Origin: Anaerolineae bacterium | GTDB taxonomy: Bacteria; Chloroflexota; Anaerolineae; Promineifilales; Promineifilaceae | DNA: 44,806 bases | Reading direction: 5' to 3' | NCBI GenBank assembly: GCA_020848035.1 | Contig: JADLAX010000044.1 | Span: 1 to 44,806, forward strand | Part shown: positions 32,013-39,919 of the stretch, piece by piece | Numbering within the stretch: the first letter of the stretch is position 1 | How the letters are laid out: each line of letters begins with the position of its first letter | Made by a program: the position numbers and the translations under genes | The notes under the pieces: generated by a model | Told to the model about the DNA's origin: nothing | Database searches by the model: none | The model's input: only the letters and a program-made list of their open reading frames with translations

Positions 32013-33716
32013 ATGACAACAATCACACGAAAAGAATGGCTAACCGCAGCGGTCGTCGCCCTGGCAACGGCCGTCCTTACCCTCATCCCGTACTGGCTGG
32101 GTAACTTGCTGGCAGCCGATGACCTGGTTTACATGCAGCTCATCATGAACCCGGAAGACGCGCAAACCTACTGGGCCAAAATGCTGCAAGGGTTTAACGG
32201 CGCGTGGCTGTATACCATTCCTTTTACGCCGGAGCCACATGCCGCCGCGGGGGTAGGCGTCTTTTACGTCTGGCTGGGCCAGTTGGCCCGCGGGCTGGGG
32301 ACGTCGTTAACGGCCGTCTGGCACGGCAGCCGCTTTGTGGCCAGCATCATCCTTTTTCTCACTACATTTCGTTTCGTCGCTGCCTTTTTGCCCGACCGGC
32401 GCTCGCGTTGGACCGCCTACCTGCTGGCGCTCTACGGCTCCGGGCTGGGCTGGCTGCTGTTTGTGCTGGGCCAAAATTACTGGCTCGGCGTTTTCCCCGT
32501 CGATTTTAAGCAGCCCGGTGCCCACCTCTTTTTTACGGCGCTAACCTTCCCGCATATTTCATTGGGAACGGCCGTCATCCTGCTCGACGTCCTGGTGCTG
32601 AAAAAAATATGGGACGGAGAACTCGACGCAAAGACGCAAAGGCACAAAGAAAAAAATCCGCGCCAATCCGCGAAATCCGCGGCTAAACAAACCTGGCGCT
32701 GGGCCATCCTGACCGGGCTGGCCAACGTCCTGCTCGGCGTGGCCTATCCATTTTTGATCTACATCGTGGCGGGTACGGCCGTTCTTACCTACCTCGTCCT
32801 CACCATTCAGCAGCGCCAAATTTTGTGGCGCGAGGGCTGGCAAATCGCCACCATCTTCCTCATCCCCGCACCGCTTTACCTCTACTACCTCACTGTCTGG
32901 CGCAGCAACGAGGTGTTCCGCCTGTGGGACGCCCAGGCCGGCACCCCCGCCGCGCCGTGGCCCCATTACCTGGTCGCCTTTGCCCCCATGCTGCTCCTGG
33001 CCGCGCTGTTTGCGTGGAGACGGCCCGAAAAACGGCCGCACTTCACCATCCTCTGGTTGTGGATTATCACCGCCGCCCTGCTGCTCTACTCGCCGCTGAA
33101 CCCACAGCGCCGCTTCATCCAGGGCGTACACGTGCCGCTGGCCGTGCTGGCCGCTGCTGGCTTTGTGCAGGTGGTACTGCCGCGCTGGCAAAACGGCCGT
33201 CTCTGGCAAAAAATCATCGCCCACCCCCGCTACGAAACAGCTAAACTGCGCCGCTTTGTCATCATGCTGTTCCTGCTGGGCATGAGCCTGTCCAACTTTT
33301 ACCTCTGGCTCGATGTCACCCGCATTGCCGCCCTCACCCAGCCAGACCTCTTCTTCCGCCCGGTTGCCGAAGTAGAGGCAGCCGATTGGCTGCGCCAAAA
33401 CTCTGAAGGAACGGCCGTTGTTCTCGGCAGCTACCAGACTGGAAACCTCGTGGCTGCCCGGTCCGGCCAGCGTGTCATGCTGGGGCATTGGGCCGAGACG
33501 GTGGATTTTACGGGCAAAGAAACGGCCGTCGCCCAATTCTTCGCCACCAACACCAGCGACACCTGGCGCCAGGAGCTGCTGCGCCAATTTGCCGTTGACT
33601 ACGTCTGGTTTGGCCCCCGCGAACAAGAGCTGGGCCGCTTTGATCCAGCCACCGTTGACTACCTGATACCCGTCTACGAAAACAGATCAATCACCCTATA
33701 TTCCGTTTTGCCGTAG
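32013..33716 (+). CDS. Multispan membrane protein, probable GT-C glycosyltransferase
   Basis: 567 aa with about ten spans. The first external loop AADDLVYMQLIMNPEDAQTYWAKM has adjacent Asp residues as in GT-C enzymes; HFSLGTAV-type segments follow and a soluble C-terminal domain (EVEAADWLRQNSEGTAVVLGSYQTG, DYVWFGPREQELG) resembles the tails of related membrane mannosyltransferases. Residues about 203-226 (ELDAKTQRHKEKNPRQSAKSAAKQ) are encoded by word-repeat DNA (32621-32690), a basic insertion in a cytoplasmic loop between two spans. Last gene of the glycan cluster. Confidence 0.68.
   Translation: MTTITRKEWLTAAVVALATAVLTLIPYWLGNLLAADDLVYMQLIMNPEDAQTYWAKMLQGFNGAWLYTIPFTPEPHAAAGVGVFYVWLGQLARGLGTSLTAVWHGSRFVASIILFLTTFRFVAAFLPDRRSRWTAYLLALYGSGLGWLLFVLGQNYWLGVFPVDFKQPGAHLFFTALTFPHISLGTAVILLDVLVLKKIWDGELDAKTQRHKEKNPRQSAKSAAKQTWRWAILTGLANVLLGVAYPFLIYIVAGTAVLTYLVLTIQQRQILWREGWQIATIFLIPAPLYLYYLTVWRSNEVFRLWDAQAGTPAAPWPHYLVAFAPMLLLAALFAWRRPEKRPHFTILWLWIITAALLLYSPLNPQRRFIQGVHVPLAVLAAAGFVQVVLPRWQNGRLWQKIIAHPRYETAKLRRFVIMLFLLGMSLSNFYLWLDVTRIAALTQPDLFFRPVAEVEAADWLRQNSEGTAVVLGSYQTGNLVAARSGQRVMLGHWAETVDFTGKETAVAQFFATNTSDTWRQELLRQFAVDYVWFGPREQELGRFDPATVDYLIPVYENRSITLYSVLP
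32621..32690. repeat. In-frame word-repeat insertion inside a membrane-protein gene
   Basis: GACGCAAAGACGCAAAGGCAC is followed by AATCCGCGCCAATCCGCGAA and ATCCGCGGC: two words (ACGCAAAG and ATCCGCG) each repeated. It keeps the reading frame and adds a basic, hydrophilic loop. The words resemble those of the intergenic elements; I recall similar CGCAAAGACGCAAAG words in cyanobacterial genomes, from memory only. Confidence 0.65.
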
Positions 33717-33859
33717 ACGAATCCCGCCATTTCCCCTAAAATGTTTCGCAGCAGGGTTGATGACCGTGCACTCAGTTTCAATTACCGACTCACCATCCGA
33801 AAAAAAGTTTCACGTTTCACTTTTTACTTTTACCTTTCTAACGGCTCTACTTCTCTTAA

Positions 33860-34312
33860 ATGCGCGCCCTACTCCAAAGAGTTTCTCACGCCAGCGTCAC
33901 CGTCAACGGCCGTATCATCGGCCAGATTAACCAGGGGTTTGTTATCCTGCTGGGTATCACCCACAGCGACACCCCCGCCGAAGCCGGGTGGCTGGCCAAC
34001 AAAATTGCCGGGCTGCGCCTGTTTGAAGATGACGCCGACAAGATGAACCTGGCGTTGGCCGACGTGGGCGGCAGCGTACTGGTTGTGTCGCAGTTCACGC
34101 TATACGGCGATGCGCGCAAGGGGAAACGGCCGTCCTTCACCGCCGCCGCCCGTCCCGAACAGGCCGAACCACTGGTCGAATACTTCTGCGACCAGCTGCG
34201 CCAAACGGGCCTGACGGTCGCCACGGGCCAGTTTGGGGCGATGATGCAGGTCACCATTCACAACGATGGGCCTGTCACCCTATTGTTGGAGAGAGAAGCC
34301 AATCATGACTGA
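33860..34312 (+). CDS. dtd: D-aminoacyl-tRNA deacylase
   Basis: 150 aa, the usual length of DTD, which hydrolyses D-amino acids (and Gly) from tRNA. Starts [17 protein letters not shown]; contains [23 protein letters not shown], the first active-site motif, and [10 protein letters not shown] (Gly-Pro cross-subunit motif). The palindrome ACGGCCGT at about 34126 falls exactly on the conserved Arg-Pro codons (CGG-CCG) of KRPSF, showing that it is accommodated by codon choice. The 3' end overlaps the next gene's start by 8 bp. Upstream 33717-33859 holds only GTTTCACGTTTCAC-type repeat words. Confidence 0.96.
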   Translation: MRALLQRVSHASVTVNGRIIGQINQGFVILLGITHSDTPAEAGWLANKIAGLRLFEDDADKMNLALADVGGSVLVVSQFTLYGDARKGKRPSFTAAARPEQAEPLVEYFCDQLRQTGLTVATGQFGAMMQVTIHNDGPVTLLLEREANHD

Positions 34313-34943
34313 CGAGGAAAAGAAGCGCCAGCTGGAACAACTCTTGCACGCCATCAACCATGATTTGCGCACGCCGCTCAGCAACATTCGCTCCGCCACC
34401 GCCATCCTGCTGCAAAACCTCACCGACCCCCTCACCGATGATCAACGCGGCTTTGTTGAAATCATCGAACGCTCCACCGTGCGCCTGCTGGACCAAACCA
34501 CCCGGCTGGTGCTCTTTGGCCAGATTGCTTTTCTCGCGGGTCCGCTCGAAGCCGTTTACCTGTCAGAAATCTTGGGCAATGTCAAACGCCACCTGAAAAA
34601 CATCTACGACATTGACACAGTCACCATTCATACCGATGGCGATCCGCTGCTGCTGGCCAACGTCCATACGCTTTCGATCACCCTGGCCTTACTCGCCGTG
34701 GGCGACATCAAGCACCAACCCGAAACCACCGCCGACGATCTGCCCGCTATTCACGTTCACACCCGGCCCGAAGAAGTGTGCTTCACCATTCACAGCCAGA
34801 TGGCTGACCACGAAATGAGCACCAGCTTTGTCGAATTGACCCAGGAAATTGTGCAACAGCACGATGGTGTTCTGGTCTTTGGCGAAGCTGACGGACAGAA
34901 ACAATTTTCCTTTTGCCTGCCCCACATCCCCCCAGCTGATTAA
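34305..34943 (+). CDS. Histidine-kinase-like protein with HisKA box and degenerate ATPase domain
   Basis: 212 aa, no membrane span, no sensor domain. [25 protein letters not shown] is a standard H-box with the phospho-acceptor His. The following 120 residues have the length of a HATPase domain, ending [19 protein letters not shown] (last strand pair), but the N-box Asn and the glycine-rich G1/G2 boxes are not visible, so ATP binding is doubtful. It may be a phosphotransfer/dimerisation partner or a pseudokinase. No response regulator is nearby. The start is [12 protein letters not shown] at 34305 overlapping the dtd stop, implying coupling with dtd. Confidence 0.75.
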   Translation: MTDEEKKRQLEQLLHAINHDLRTPLSNIRSATAILLQNLTDPLTDDQRGFVEIIERSTVRLLDQTTRLVLFGQIAFLAGPLEAVYLSEILGNVKRHLKNIYDIDTVTIHTDGDPLLLANVHTLSITLALLAVGDIKHQPETTADDLPAIHVHTRPEEVCFTIHSQMADHEMSTSFVELTQEIVQQHDGVLVFGEADGQKQFSFCLPHIPPAD

Positions 34944-35025
34944 ATATCGCGTTTTTGCCCAAAACGAGGTAAAAATCAAGCACGCTGATTCGTTCAGAAA
35001 TTCACAATGATTGAGGTTAAAAACA

Positions 35026-36447
35026 ATGAACAAAATTCGTCTGTTTGTCCTGCTGCTTTTGACAACCTTGCTTGTCAACTGCGGCGGTTCAGAGGCGGTG
35101 GTGATTACGCCCACCGCCCAACCCACCACCGAAGTGGCAGAAGCGGCTACCGCCACCACCCCCGCCACGGCCACCAACACGGCCGTTCCTACCGATACCG
35201 CCGCCCCCGCCACCAACACCCCGGTAGCGGAACCCGCCACGGCAACCAGCCGGCCTACCGCCACCACAGAAGCAGAGCCAACGGCCGTTGACGCCGAACC
35301 CACCGCCATTGAGCCAAATCCCACCGCCGTAGAGCCGGAACCGACGGCCATTGAACCCAACCCAACGGCCGTCAACACCACCCCCAGCAGCCCGGTAGCT
35401 CCGGCCAACCCCTCTGGCGTCACCGCCCCCACCGATGCCAACTACCCGGCCAACACCGACGTGGTAGGCTGGGAAAACCGTATCAACGTGCCGCCCGGTT
35501 TTGACGTGTCGTATTACGGCCGTGTTGATGGCCAACCCACCAGCATCACCTTCAGCCCCGTGGATGGCCAGCTCTACATTGCCGTCCAGGCAGGCACCAT
35601 CTACAAAATGGACAGCGCAGGCGGCGTCAGTACCTACGTGGGCGGCTTTACCGCACCCACCGGGATTGCCTTCCGCCCCGGCACCAACCAGCTCTACGTT
35701 TCCAGCCGCGTCCGCGATGAAAACATTGGCGGTGAGGCACAGGTGTCGGTTGTCAATCGCGGCCAGCTCATCGGCGGGCTGCCCTGCTGCTACACCTTCT
35801 TCCACTCGGCCAACGGCATCGCCTTTGGCCCGGATGGCTATGGCTACGTTGGCGTGGGGGCGCGGGCTGATCATGGTGAGATTCTGGAAGGCCCCAACGC
35901 CGGGCAGCAGGATGAAATGCACCCCTATGAGGCCTCTATCTTGCGCTTCAACCCGGACACGGGGGAAGTGAGCGTCTATGCCACCGGCTTCCGCAACCCG
36001 TACGACATCGCCTGGGACAGCAACGGCCAGCTCTGGGCCAGTGACAACACGCCCGATTTTGACCCGCCGGAACGGCTGCACCGCGTTGTGCCTGGCGGCA
36101 TTCATGGCTATCCCTACTACGAATGTGACGTTTGCTTCAGCCCGCCGCCAGGCGTTAACGTCATTCCCCCGCTGGCCACCTTTGCCCCCAGCTCCTCGCC
36201 TACGGGCGTGGAGGTGTACAAAGGCACCCAGTTCCCCGGCTACAACAACGCCATCTTTTTGGCGCTGTGGAGCGCCTTCCCCGGTGCGCAAAAAATCATG
36301 CACATCGGCGCAGGCGGCTCTTCGGCCCCGGTGAACTTCGCCACCGGCTTTGCCGCCCCGATTGACGTGGTCACCGGCCCCGACGGCAGCCTCTACGTGG
36401 CCGACTGGGCGACGGGGATTATTTTTAAGATTAGCTACACGGGATAG
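35026..36447 (+). CDS. Beta-propeller lipoprotein (PQQ-dependent sugar dehydrogenase-like)
   Basis: 473 aa. The signal peptide ends LLTTLLVNC (lipobox), then a Thr/Ala/Pro/Glu-rich spacer of about 100 residues with a repeated EPTAIEPNPTAV unit, then a six-bladed propeller of the glucose/sorbosone dehydrogenase type: VPPGFDVSYYGRVDGQPTSITFSPVDGQLYI, HSANGIAFGPDGYGYVGVGA, ATGFRNPYDIAWDSNGQLWASDNTPDFDPPERLH, and GPDGSLYVADWATGIIFKISY. The start at 35026 follows GAGG by ten bases. It would act outside the membrane; whether PQQ is bound cannot be read. The spacer holds three ACGGCCGT copies. A hairpin follows at 36459-36488. Confidence 0.85.
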   Translation: MNKIRLFVLLLLTTLLVNCGGSEAVVITPTAQPTTEVAEAATATTPATATNTAVPTDTAAPATNTPVAEPATATSRPTATTEAEPTAVDAEPTAIEPNPTAVEPEPTAIEPNPTAVNTTPSSPVAPANPSGVTAPTDANYPANTDVVGWENRINVPPGFDVSYYGRVDGQPTSITFSPVDGQLYIAVQAGTIYKMDSAGGVSTYVGGFTAPTGIAFRPGTNQLYVSSRVRDENIGGEAQVSVVNRGQLIGGLPCCYTFFHSANGIAFGPDGYGYVGVGARADHGEILEGPNAGQQDEMHPYEASILRFNPDTGEVSVYATGFRNPYDIAWDSNGQLWASDNTPDFDPPERLHRVVPGGIHGYPYYECDVCFSPPPGVNVIPPLATFAPSSSPTGVEVYKGTQFPGYNNAIFLALWSAFPGAQKIMHIGAGGSSAPVNFATGFAAPIDVVTGPDGSLYVADWATGIIFKISYTG

Positions 36448-36458
36448 TGCTTAAACAC

Positions 36459-36488
36459 GTGGCAGTCACTTTTGAAAGTGACTGTCAC
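36459..36488. terminator. Hairpin after the propeller gene, likely transcription end without T-run
   Basis: GTGGCAGTCACTTT pairs with AAAGTGACTGTCAC, 14 bp with one G-U pair and a loop of only a couple of bases. It is followed by GCCTCTCTTG, not a T-run, so termination is plausible but not certain. Confidence 0.5.
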
Positions 36489-36499
36489 GCCTCTCTTGT

Positions 36500-36505
36500 T
36501 ATAAT
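36500..36505 (+). promoter_or_regulatory. -10 box TATAAT of yggS, predicted leaderless
   Basis: TATAAT ends exactly 6 bp before the ATG at 36512, the same geometry as pspA (21720-21725). No ribosome-binding site is present. Confidence 0.55.
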
Positions 36506-36511
36506 CGTCCT

Positions 36512-37264
36512 ATGACCACTCTGGAAACACGCTATCAAGACGTTCTGCAAACGATTCAACACCACGCGCAACAGGCCAACCGCAACCCAGACGACATCAC
36601 CCTTGTTGCCGTGACCAAAACGTGGCCGGTCGAAACCATCCTGGAAGCGTATGCGGCCGGGATGCGCCACTTTGGCGAAAATCGGGCGGACGAACTGGCA
36701 GAGAAACGGCCGTATATCGAAGCCACGCTTGGTCCCAACAGCGGCATTGTGTGGCACTTCATCGGCACGCTGCAAAGCCGCCAAACCAACCCCATCGCCG
36801 ACCATGCCGACATCTTTCATGCGCTGGACCGGCTGAAGATTGCCCATCGCCTTTCCCACCGGCTGGTGGAAAACGGCCGTGCACCAACGCGCCCTTTACC
36901 CACCTTTCTCGAAGTCAACATTTCCGGCGAGATGAGTAAATCTGGAGTGAATTGTGTGGATTGGGAAAACAGCGCAACCCAACGGACGGAAATCCGTAAG
37001 TTTGGGGAAACGGTGGCGGCGCTGCCGGGTTTAACCCTGCATGGCCTTATGACGATGGCCCCGTGGGAAGCCGAGCCGACCGTCATTCGCACCGTTTTCC
37101 GGCGCACCCGCCTGCTGGCAGAATGGCTGGCTGAAGAGCTGGGGATGGAACGGCCGTTAGCCCTCTCCATGGGCATGACCGACGACTATCCCCTGGCCAT
37201 TGCCGAAGGTGCCACCCATGTGCGCGTAGGGCGTGCCCTTTTTGGCGAACGTCAAACACACTAA
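36512..37264 (+). CDS. yggS: PLP homeostasis protein (YggS/PLPBP family)
   Basis: 250 aa, slightly longer than typical YggS. It binds pyridoxal phosphate on the Lys of TLVAVTKTWPVE. Other signature segments: GMRHFGENRADEL, WHFIGTLQSRQTNPI, FLEVNISGEMSKSGV, LTLHGLMTMAPWE and LSMGMTDDYPLAIAEGATHVRVGRALFG. A stretch after SKSGV (NCVDWENSATQRTEIRKFGE) is longer than usual. It lies 18 bp before yggT, a common bacterial pairing, and has its own leaderless-type promoter. Confidence 0.95.
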   Translation: MTTLETRYQDVLQTIQHHAQQANRNPDDITLVAVTKTWPVETILEAYAAGMRHFGENRADELAEKRPYIEATLGPNSGIVWHFIGTLQSRQTNPIADHADIFHALDRLKIAHRLSHRLVENGRAPTRPLPTFLEVNISGEMSKSGVNCVDWENSATQRTEIRKFGETVAALPGLTLHGLMTMAPWEAEPTVIRTVFRRTRLLAEWLAEELGMERPLALSMGMTDDYPLAIAEGATHVRVGRALFGERQTH

Positions 37265-37282
37265 CACGGAGAAGGAATTTTC

Positions 37283-37558
37283 ATGATTATTGCCATTGCC
37301 AATGCTATCCACATCATCTTCCGGGCCTTTACCTACCTGGTATTTGCCCGCGTCATCTTGTCCTGGGTTCGGGTTGATCCGTACCATCCCTTCTGGGGGC
37401 CGATTTTGCGCTTTGTCTACCAGGCCACCGAGCCGCTCCTGAACCCGGTACGTCGCCTTATGCCCAACATGGGCGGCCTTGATTTATCACCTTTAATTGT
37501 CCTGGTAGGTCTGGATTTAGTGCGAATGCTGCTGATCCAAATACTGCTTGGGCTTTAG
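37283..37558 (+). CDS. yggT: YggT-family integral membrane protein
   Basis: 91 aa, two spans. ILSWVRVDPYHPFWGPILRFVYQATEPLLNPVRRLMPNMGGLDLSPLIVLVGLDLVR is the YggT consensus (the 'P.RR..P..GG.DLSP' core is unmistakable). The family is linked to osmotic or cell-division functions but is poorly understood. The ATG at 37283 has GGAGAAGGA upstream. Co-transcribed with yggS. Confidence 0.94.
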   Translation: MIIAIANAIHIIFRAFTYLVFARVILSWVRVDPYHPFWGPILRFVYQATEPLLNPVRRLMPNMGGLDLSPLIVLVGLDLVRMLLIQILLGL

Positions 37559-37591
37559 AGAATTTAGGATCTTTGATAATTCGAGACTGAT

Positions 37592-37654
37592 TTTCGCAAC
37601 GAATTAACACGAATCTGCACGAAAATTAGCGCTCATTCGCGTCAATTCGATGCC
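37592..37654. repeat. Word-reiterating element (words AACGAATTAACACGAAT/ATTCG)
   Basis: GCAACGAATTAACACGAATC, GCACGAAAATTAG, then GCTCATTCGCGTCAATTCGATGC: the forward words CGAATTAACACGAAT and reverse words ATTCGCGTCAATTCG. It is related in words to the element at 4424-4502, and starts 34 bp after the yggT stop. Confidence 0.6.
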
Positions 37655-37696
37655 GAGCTACTCTCTTAAAATTCTAAAGAGCCAGAATTGAAGTGC

Positions 37697-37740
37697 AGCG
37701 GCTGCTTTGATGGTTTTAGAAAGCCATCAAAGCAGCCGCT
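37697..37740. other. 20-bp hairpin without T-run between convergent genes
   Basis: AGCGGCTGCTTTGATGGTTT pairs with AAGCCATCAAAGCAGCCGCT (one G-U pair) around a 4-nt loop. No T-run on either strand. It lies between yggT (+) and the microprotein gene (-), so it may end both transcripts or act as an RNA stability element. Confidence 0.55.
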
Positions 37741-37765
37741 TACGATCTGCATAGAGTAAAGTTGT

Positions 37766-37858
37766 CTAGCGGAACAGCTGCAGCACGATGGGCAGCACAA
37801 GCAAGACAAGCATCGCGATCAGAAATATTTTGTATCCCAATGATGGTTTAGAAGACAT
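37766..37858 (-). CDS. 30-aa single-span membrane microprotein
   Basis: The protein begins MSSKPSLGYKIFLIAMLVLL and ends PIVLQLFR: a short polar N-terminus, one membrane span (about residues 10-28) and a C-terminal Arg. The ATG is preceded by GAGG with five bases between, a good ribosome-binding site. It lies 23 bp downstream of the acyl-CoA dehydrogenase gene on the same strand, so it is probably the last gene of that transcript. I do not know a family. Short frames with a span can arise by chance, but start, ribosome-binding site and composition together favour a real gene. Confidence 0.55.
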   Translation of the reverse strand: MSSKPSLGYKIFLIAMLVLLVLPIVLQLFR

Positions 37859-37881
37859 CGTGACCTCGCCTCAAAAAGTGT

Positions 37882-39045
37882 CTAGCGCAAGCCCGTGAGG
37901 CTGCGAGCAATGACCATACGCTGAATTTCGCTGGTCCCTTCGTAAATTTCGGTAATTTTGGCGTCGCGGAAGTAGCGCTCCAGCGGCATCTCCTTGCTGT
38001 ACCCCATGCCCCCGTGAATTTGAATCGCTTCGGTGGTGACGTACATCGCCGTTTCGCTGGCGTACAGCTTGGCCATACTCGCTTCCATGGAGTAACGGCC
38101 GTTATTTTCCTTCGCCGCTTTTTTAGCCAGGCACGCCTGGTAGATGAGCAGGCGGCTGGCATCCACCCGGCACTTCATGTCGGCCAACTTTTGCTGAATC
38201 ATCTGGAACTGGCCGATTTTTTGGCCAAACGCTTCCCGCTCCTGGGCATATTTCACGCTGGCTTCCAACGCGGCCTCGGCAATGCCCAGCGCCTGGGACG
38301 CAATGCCAATGCGCCCGGCGTCCAGCACGGTCATGGCAATTTTGAAGCCATCGCCTTCGGCACCGAGCCGGTTTTCCACCGGGCATTCGTAATTGTCGAA
38401 GATGATTTCGCTGGTGGCGCTGGCGCGGATGCCCAGCTTGGGCTCTGTTTTGCCCCGCTCGAAGCCAGCGTGATCCGTCTCGATGAGGAAAGCGGTGACG
38501 CCTCTGTGCTGGAGCTCGGGCTGGGTCATGGTGAACAGGACGATGTAATCGGCGTACGGCGCGGAAGTGACCCAGGATTTACGGCCGTTAATCACATAAT
38601 GCGTCCCGGCGTCATTCAGCACGGCGCGGCTCTTCATCGTGCCCGCGTCGCTGCCAGACATCGGCTCGGTCAGGCTGTACGCCCCAATTTTCTGGCCGCT
38701 GGCCACCGGCACCACGTACTTTTGAATTTGCGCTTCGGTGCCAAACTTCAGAATACCGTGGCAGTACAGCGAGTTATTGACCGACATCACCGTGCCGTGG
38801 CTGGCGTCGGCCTTACAAATTTCGGTGAGGGCCAGGGAATAGGCCAGCGTATCCATGCCAATCCCACCATATTGTTCCGGCACCTCAATGCCCATAAAGC
38901 CCAGTTCACCCATTTTACGCACGGTGTTGATGGGAAATTCGGCCGTCTGGTCATGATGTTCCGCAATTGGGGCCACCTCATTTTGGGCAAAGCGGCGGGC
39001 TTCCTGCTGAATCATCTTGTGTTCTTCGGTAATAAAGTCAAACAT
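37882..39045 (-). CDS. Acyl-CoA dehydrogenase (short-chain/butyryl type)
   Basis: 387 aa FAD enzyme that introduces a trans-2 double bond in acyl-CoA. Signatures: YSLTEPMSGSDAGTMKSRAV (FAD/substrate loop), WVTSAPYADYIVLF, GIRASATSEIIFDNYECPVENRLGAEGDGF, REAFGQKIGQFQMIQQKLADM, GGMGYSKEMPLERYFRDAKITEIYEGTSEIQRMVIAR with the catalytic Glu in YEGTSE. Length is normal. It lies between a 240-aa unknown gene (18 bp upstream) and the 30-aa microprotein gene; no electron-transfer flavoprotein genes are nearby. Substrate chain length is inferred from overall similarity only. Confidence 0.95.
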   Translation of the reverse strand: MFDFITEEHKMIQQEARRFAQNEVAPIAEHHDQTAEFPINTVRKMGELGFMGIEVPEQYGGIGMDTLAYSLALTEICKADASHGTVMSVNNSLYCHGILKFGTEAQIQKYVVPVASGQKIGAYSLTEPMSGSDAGTMKSRAVLNDAGTHYVINGRKSWVTSAPYADYIVLFTMTQPELQHRGVTAFLIETDHAGFERGKTEPKLGIRASATSEIIFDNYECPVENRLGAEGDGFKIAMTVLDAGRIGIASQALGIAEAALEASVKYAQEREAFGQKIGQFQMIQQKLADMKCRVDASRLLIYQACLAKKAAKENNGRYSMEASMAKLYASETAMYVTTEAIQIHGGMGYSKEMPLERYFRDAKITEIYEGTSEIQRMVIARSLTGLR

Positions 39046-39062
39046 TGTGGCAATCCTCCAAA

Positions 39063-39785
39063 TTAATTCAGTAACGTTTGAATGTGGTTCATGAACTGCT
39101 CAAATTCTTGAGGGGGCAGCTCAAAACCTTCGGTCCAGCGGCGGCGTTCGGCCAGCCAATATTTACCATCCTTGCCGGTGAGAACGGCCGCAGGAATTTC
39201 CGGTCGGGCCGGGCCACCCATGCGGGATCGCAGCGAGTTGTCGTAAACCTCACGGGGGAAAATCTCGTGGAAGTGTAGTCCGTCCTCGCGGGCCAGCCAG
39301 GTGCGTGCCTTGTTTTTGGGCAGGAAGGTGTAAACCACGGCTTCTTTTTTGCCGCTTTTCAGCTCAACCGCCAGGCAAAGCCAGGTGCGCGGCACACGTC
39401 GTTCACGACCACCACGCTGCCAGCCGCGTAAATCAAAATGCCAAAATAGTGCCGTGGGTTCATGGGCTCGGGTGATTTCCCACTGGGCCGCCTCTTCCGT
39501 TTGCAGCTGAAGACCATCGTGAGTCAGGGTAACGGAACGGCCGCTTGGCCAATATTGCTTCAACAGCTTTTCAATCACCCACACCACCGCCAGCGCCACG
39601 GGCAGTGCCCCGCCGCAGGAGGCGACAAACGCATAATCCACCGCGCCGACCGCTCTAAACACGGCCTGGATGCCCAAAAAGGCCGCTATCGTCACAACAA
39701 AAAGCAAGACAAATACGGCCGTACGCAGCCCGGCATGTTCCTGATCCGCATGTAAAATCGTAGGATGTGTTTGTGAAGAGGTCAT
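39063..39785 (-). CDS. Hypothetical membrane protein, 240 aa
   Basis: Two N-terminal spans (AVFVLLFVVTIAAFLGIQAVF and YAFVASCGGALPVALAVVWVIEKLL) followed by a cytoplasmic domain starting SVTLTHDGLQLQTEEAAQWEI, reminiscent of PH-like 'YcxB/DUF' domains with beta strands, then KKEAVVYTFLPKNKARTWLAR. I do not recognise the family. It is 17 bp upstream of the acyl-CoA dehydrogenase gene on the same strand and may share its transcript. No function is claimed. Confidence 0.7.
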   Translation of the reverse strand: MTSSQTHPTILHADQEHAGLRTAVFVLLFVVTIAAFLGIQAVFRAVGAVDYAFVASCGGALPVALAVVWVIEKLLKQYWPSGRSVTLTHDGLQLQTEEAAQWEITRAHEPTALFWHFDLRGWQRGGRERRVPRTWLCLAVELKSGKKEAVVYTFLPKNKARTWLAREDGLHFHEIFPREVYDNSLRSRMGGPARPEIPAAVLTGKDGKYWLAERRRWTEGFELPPQEFEQFMNHIQTLLN

Positions 39786-39919
39786 AACTTAACTTGTCAT
39801 CTTCTCCGCATGATCTGCCTCAATGATACACGGATTCATCCTTTCTACCCATTGAATTCGAGCCAGCTTCTCTCTATATTTCACCGTATCTTAAATCAAT
39901 TTTTTTGTCAGAAAGGATT

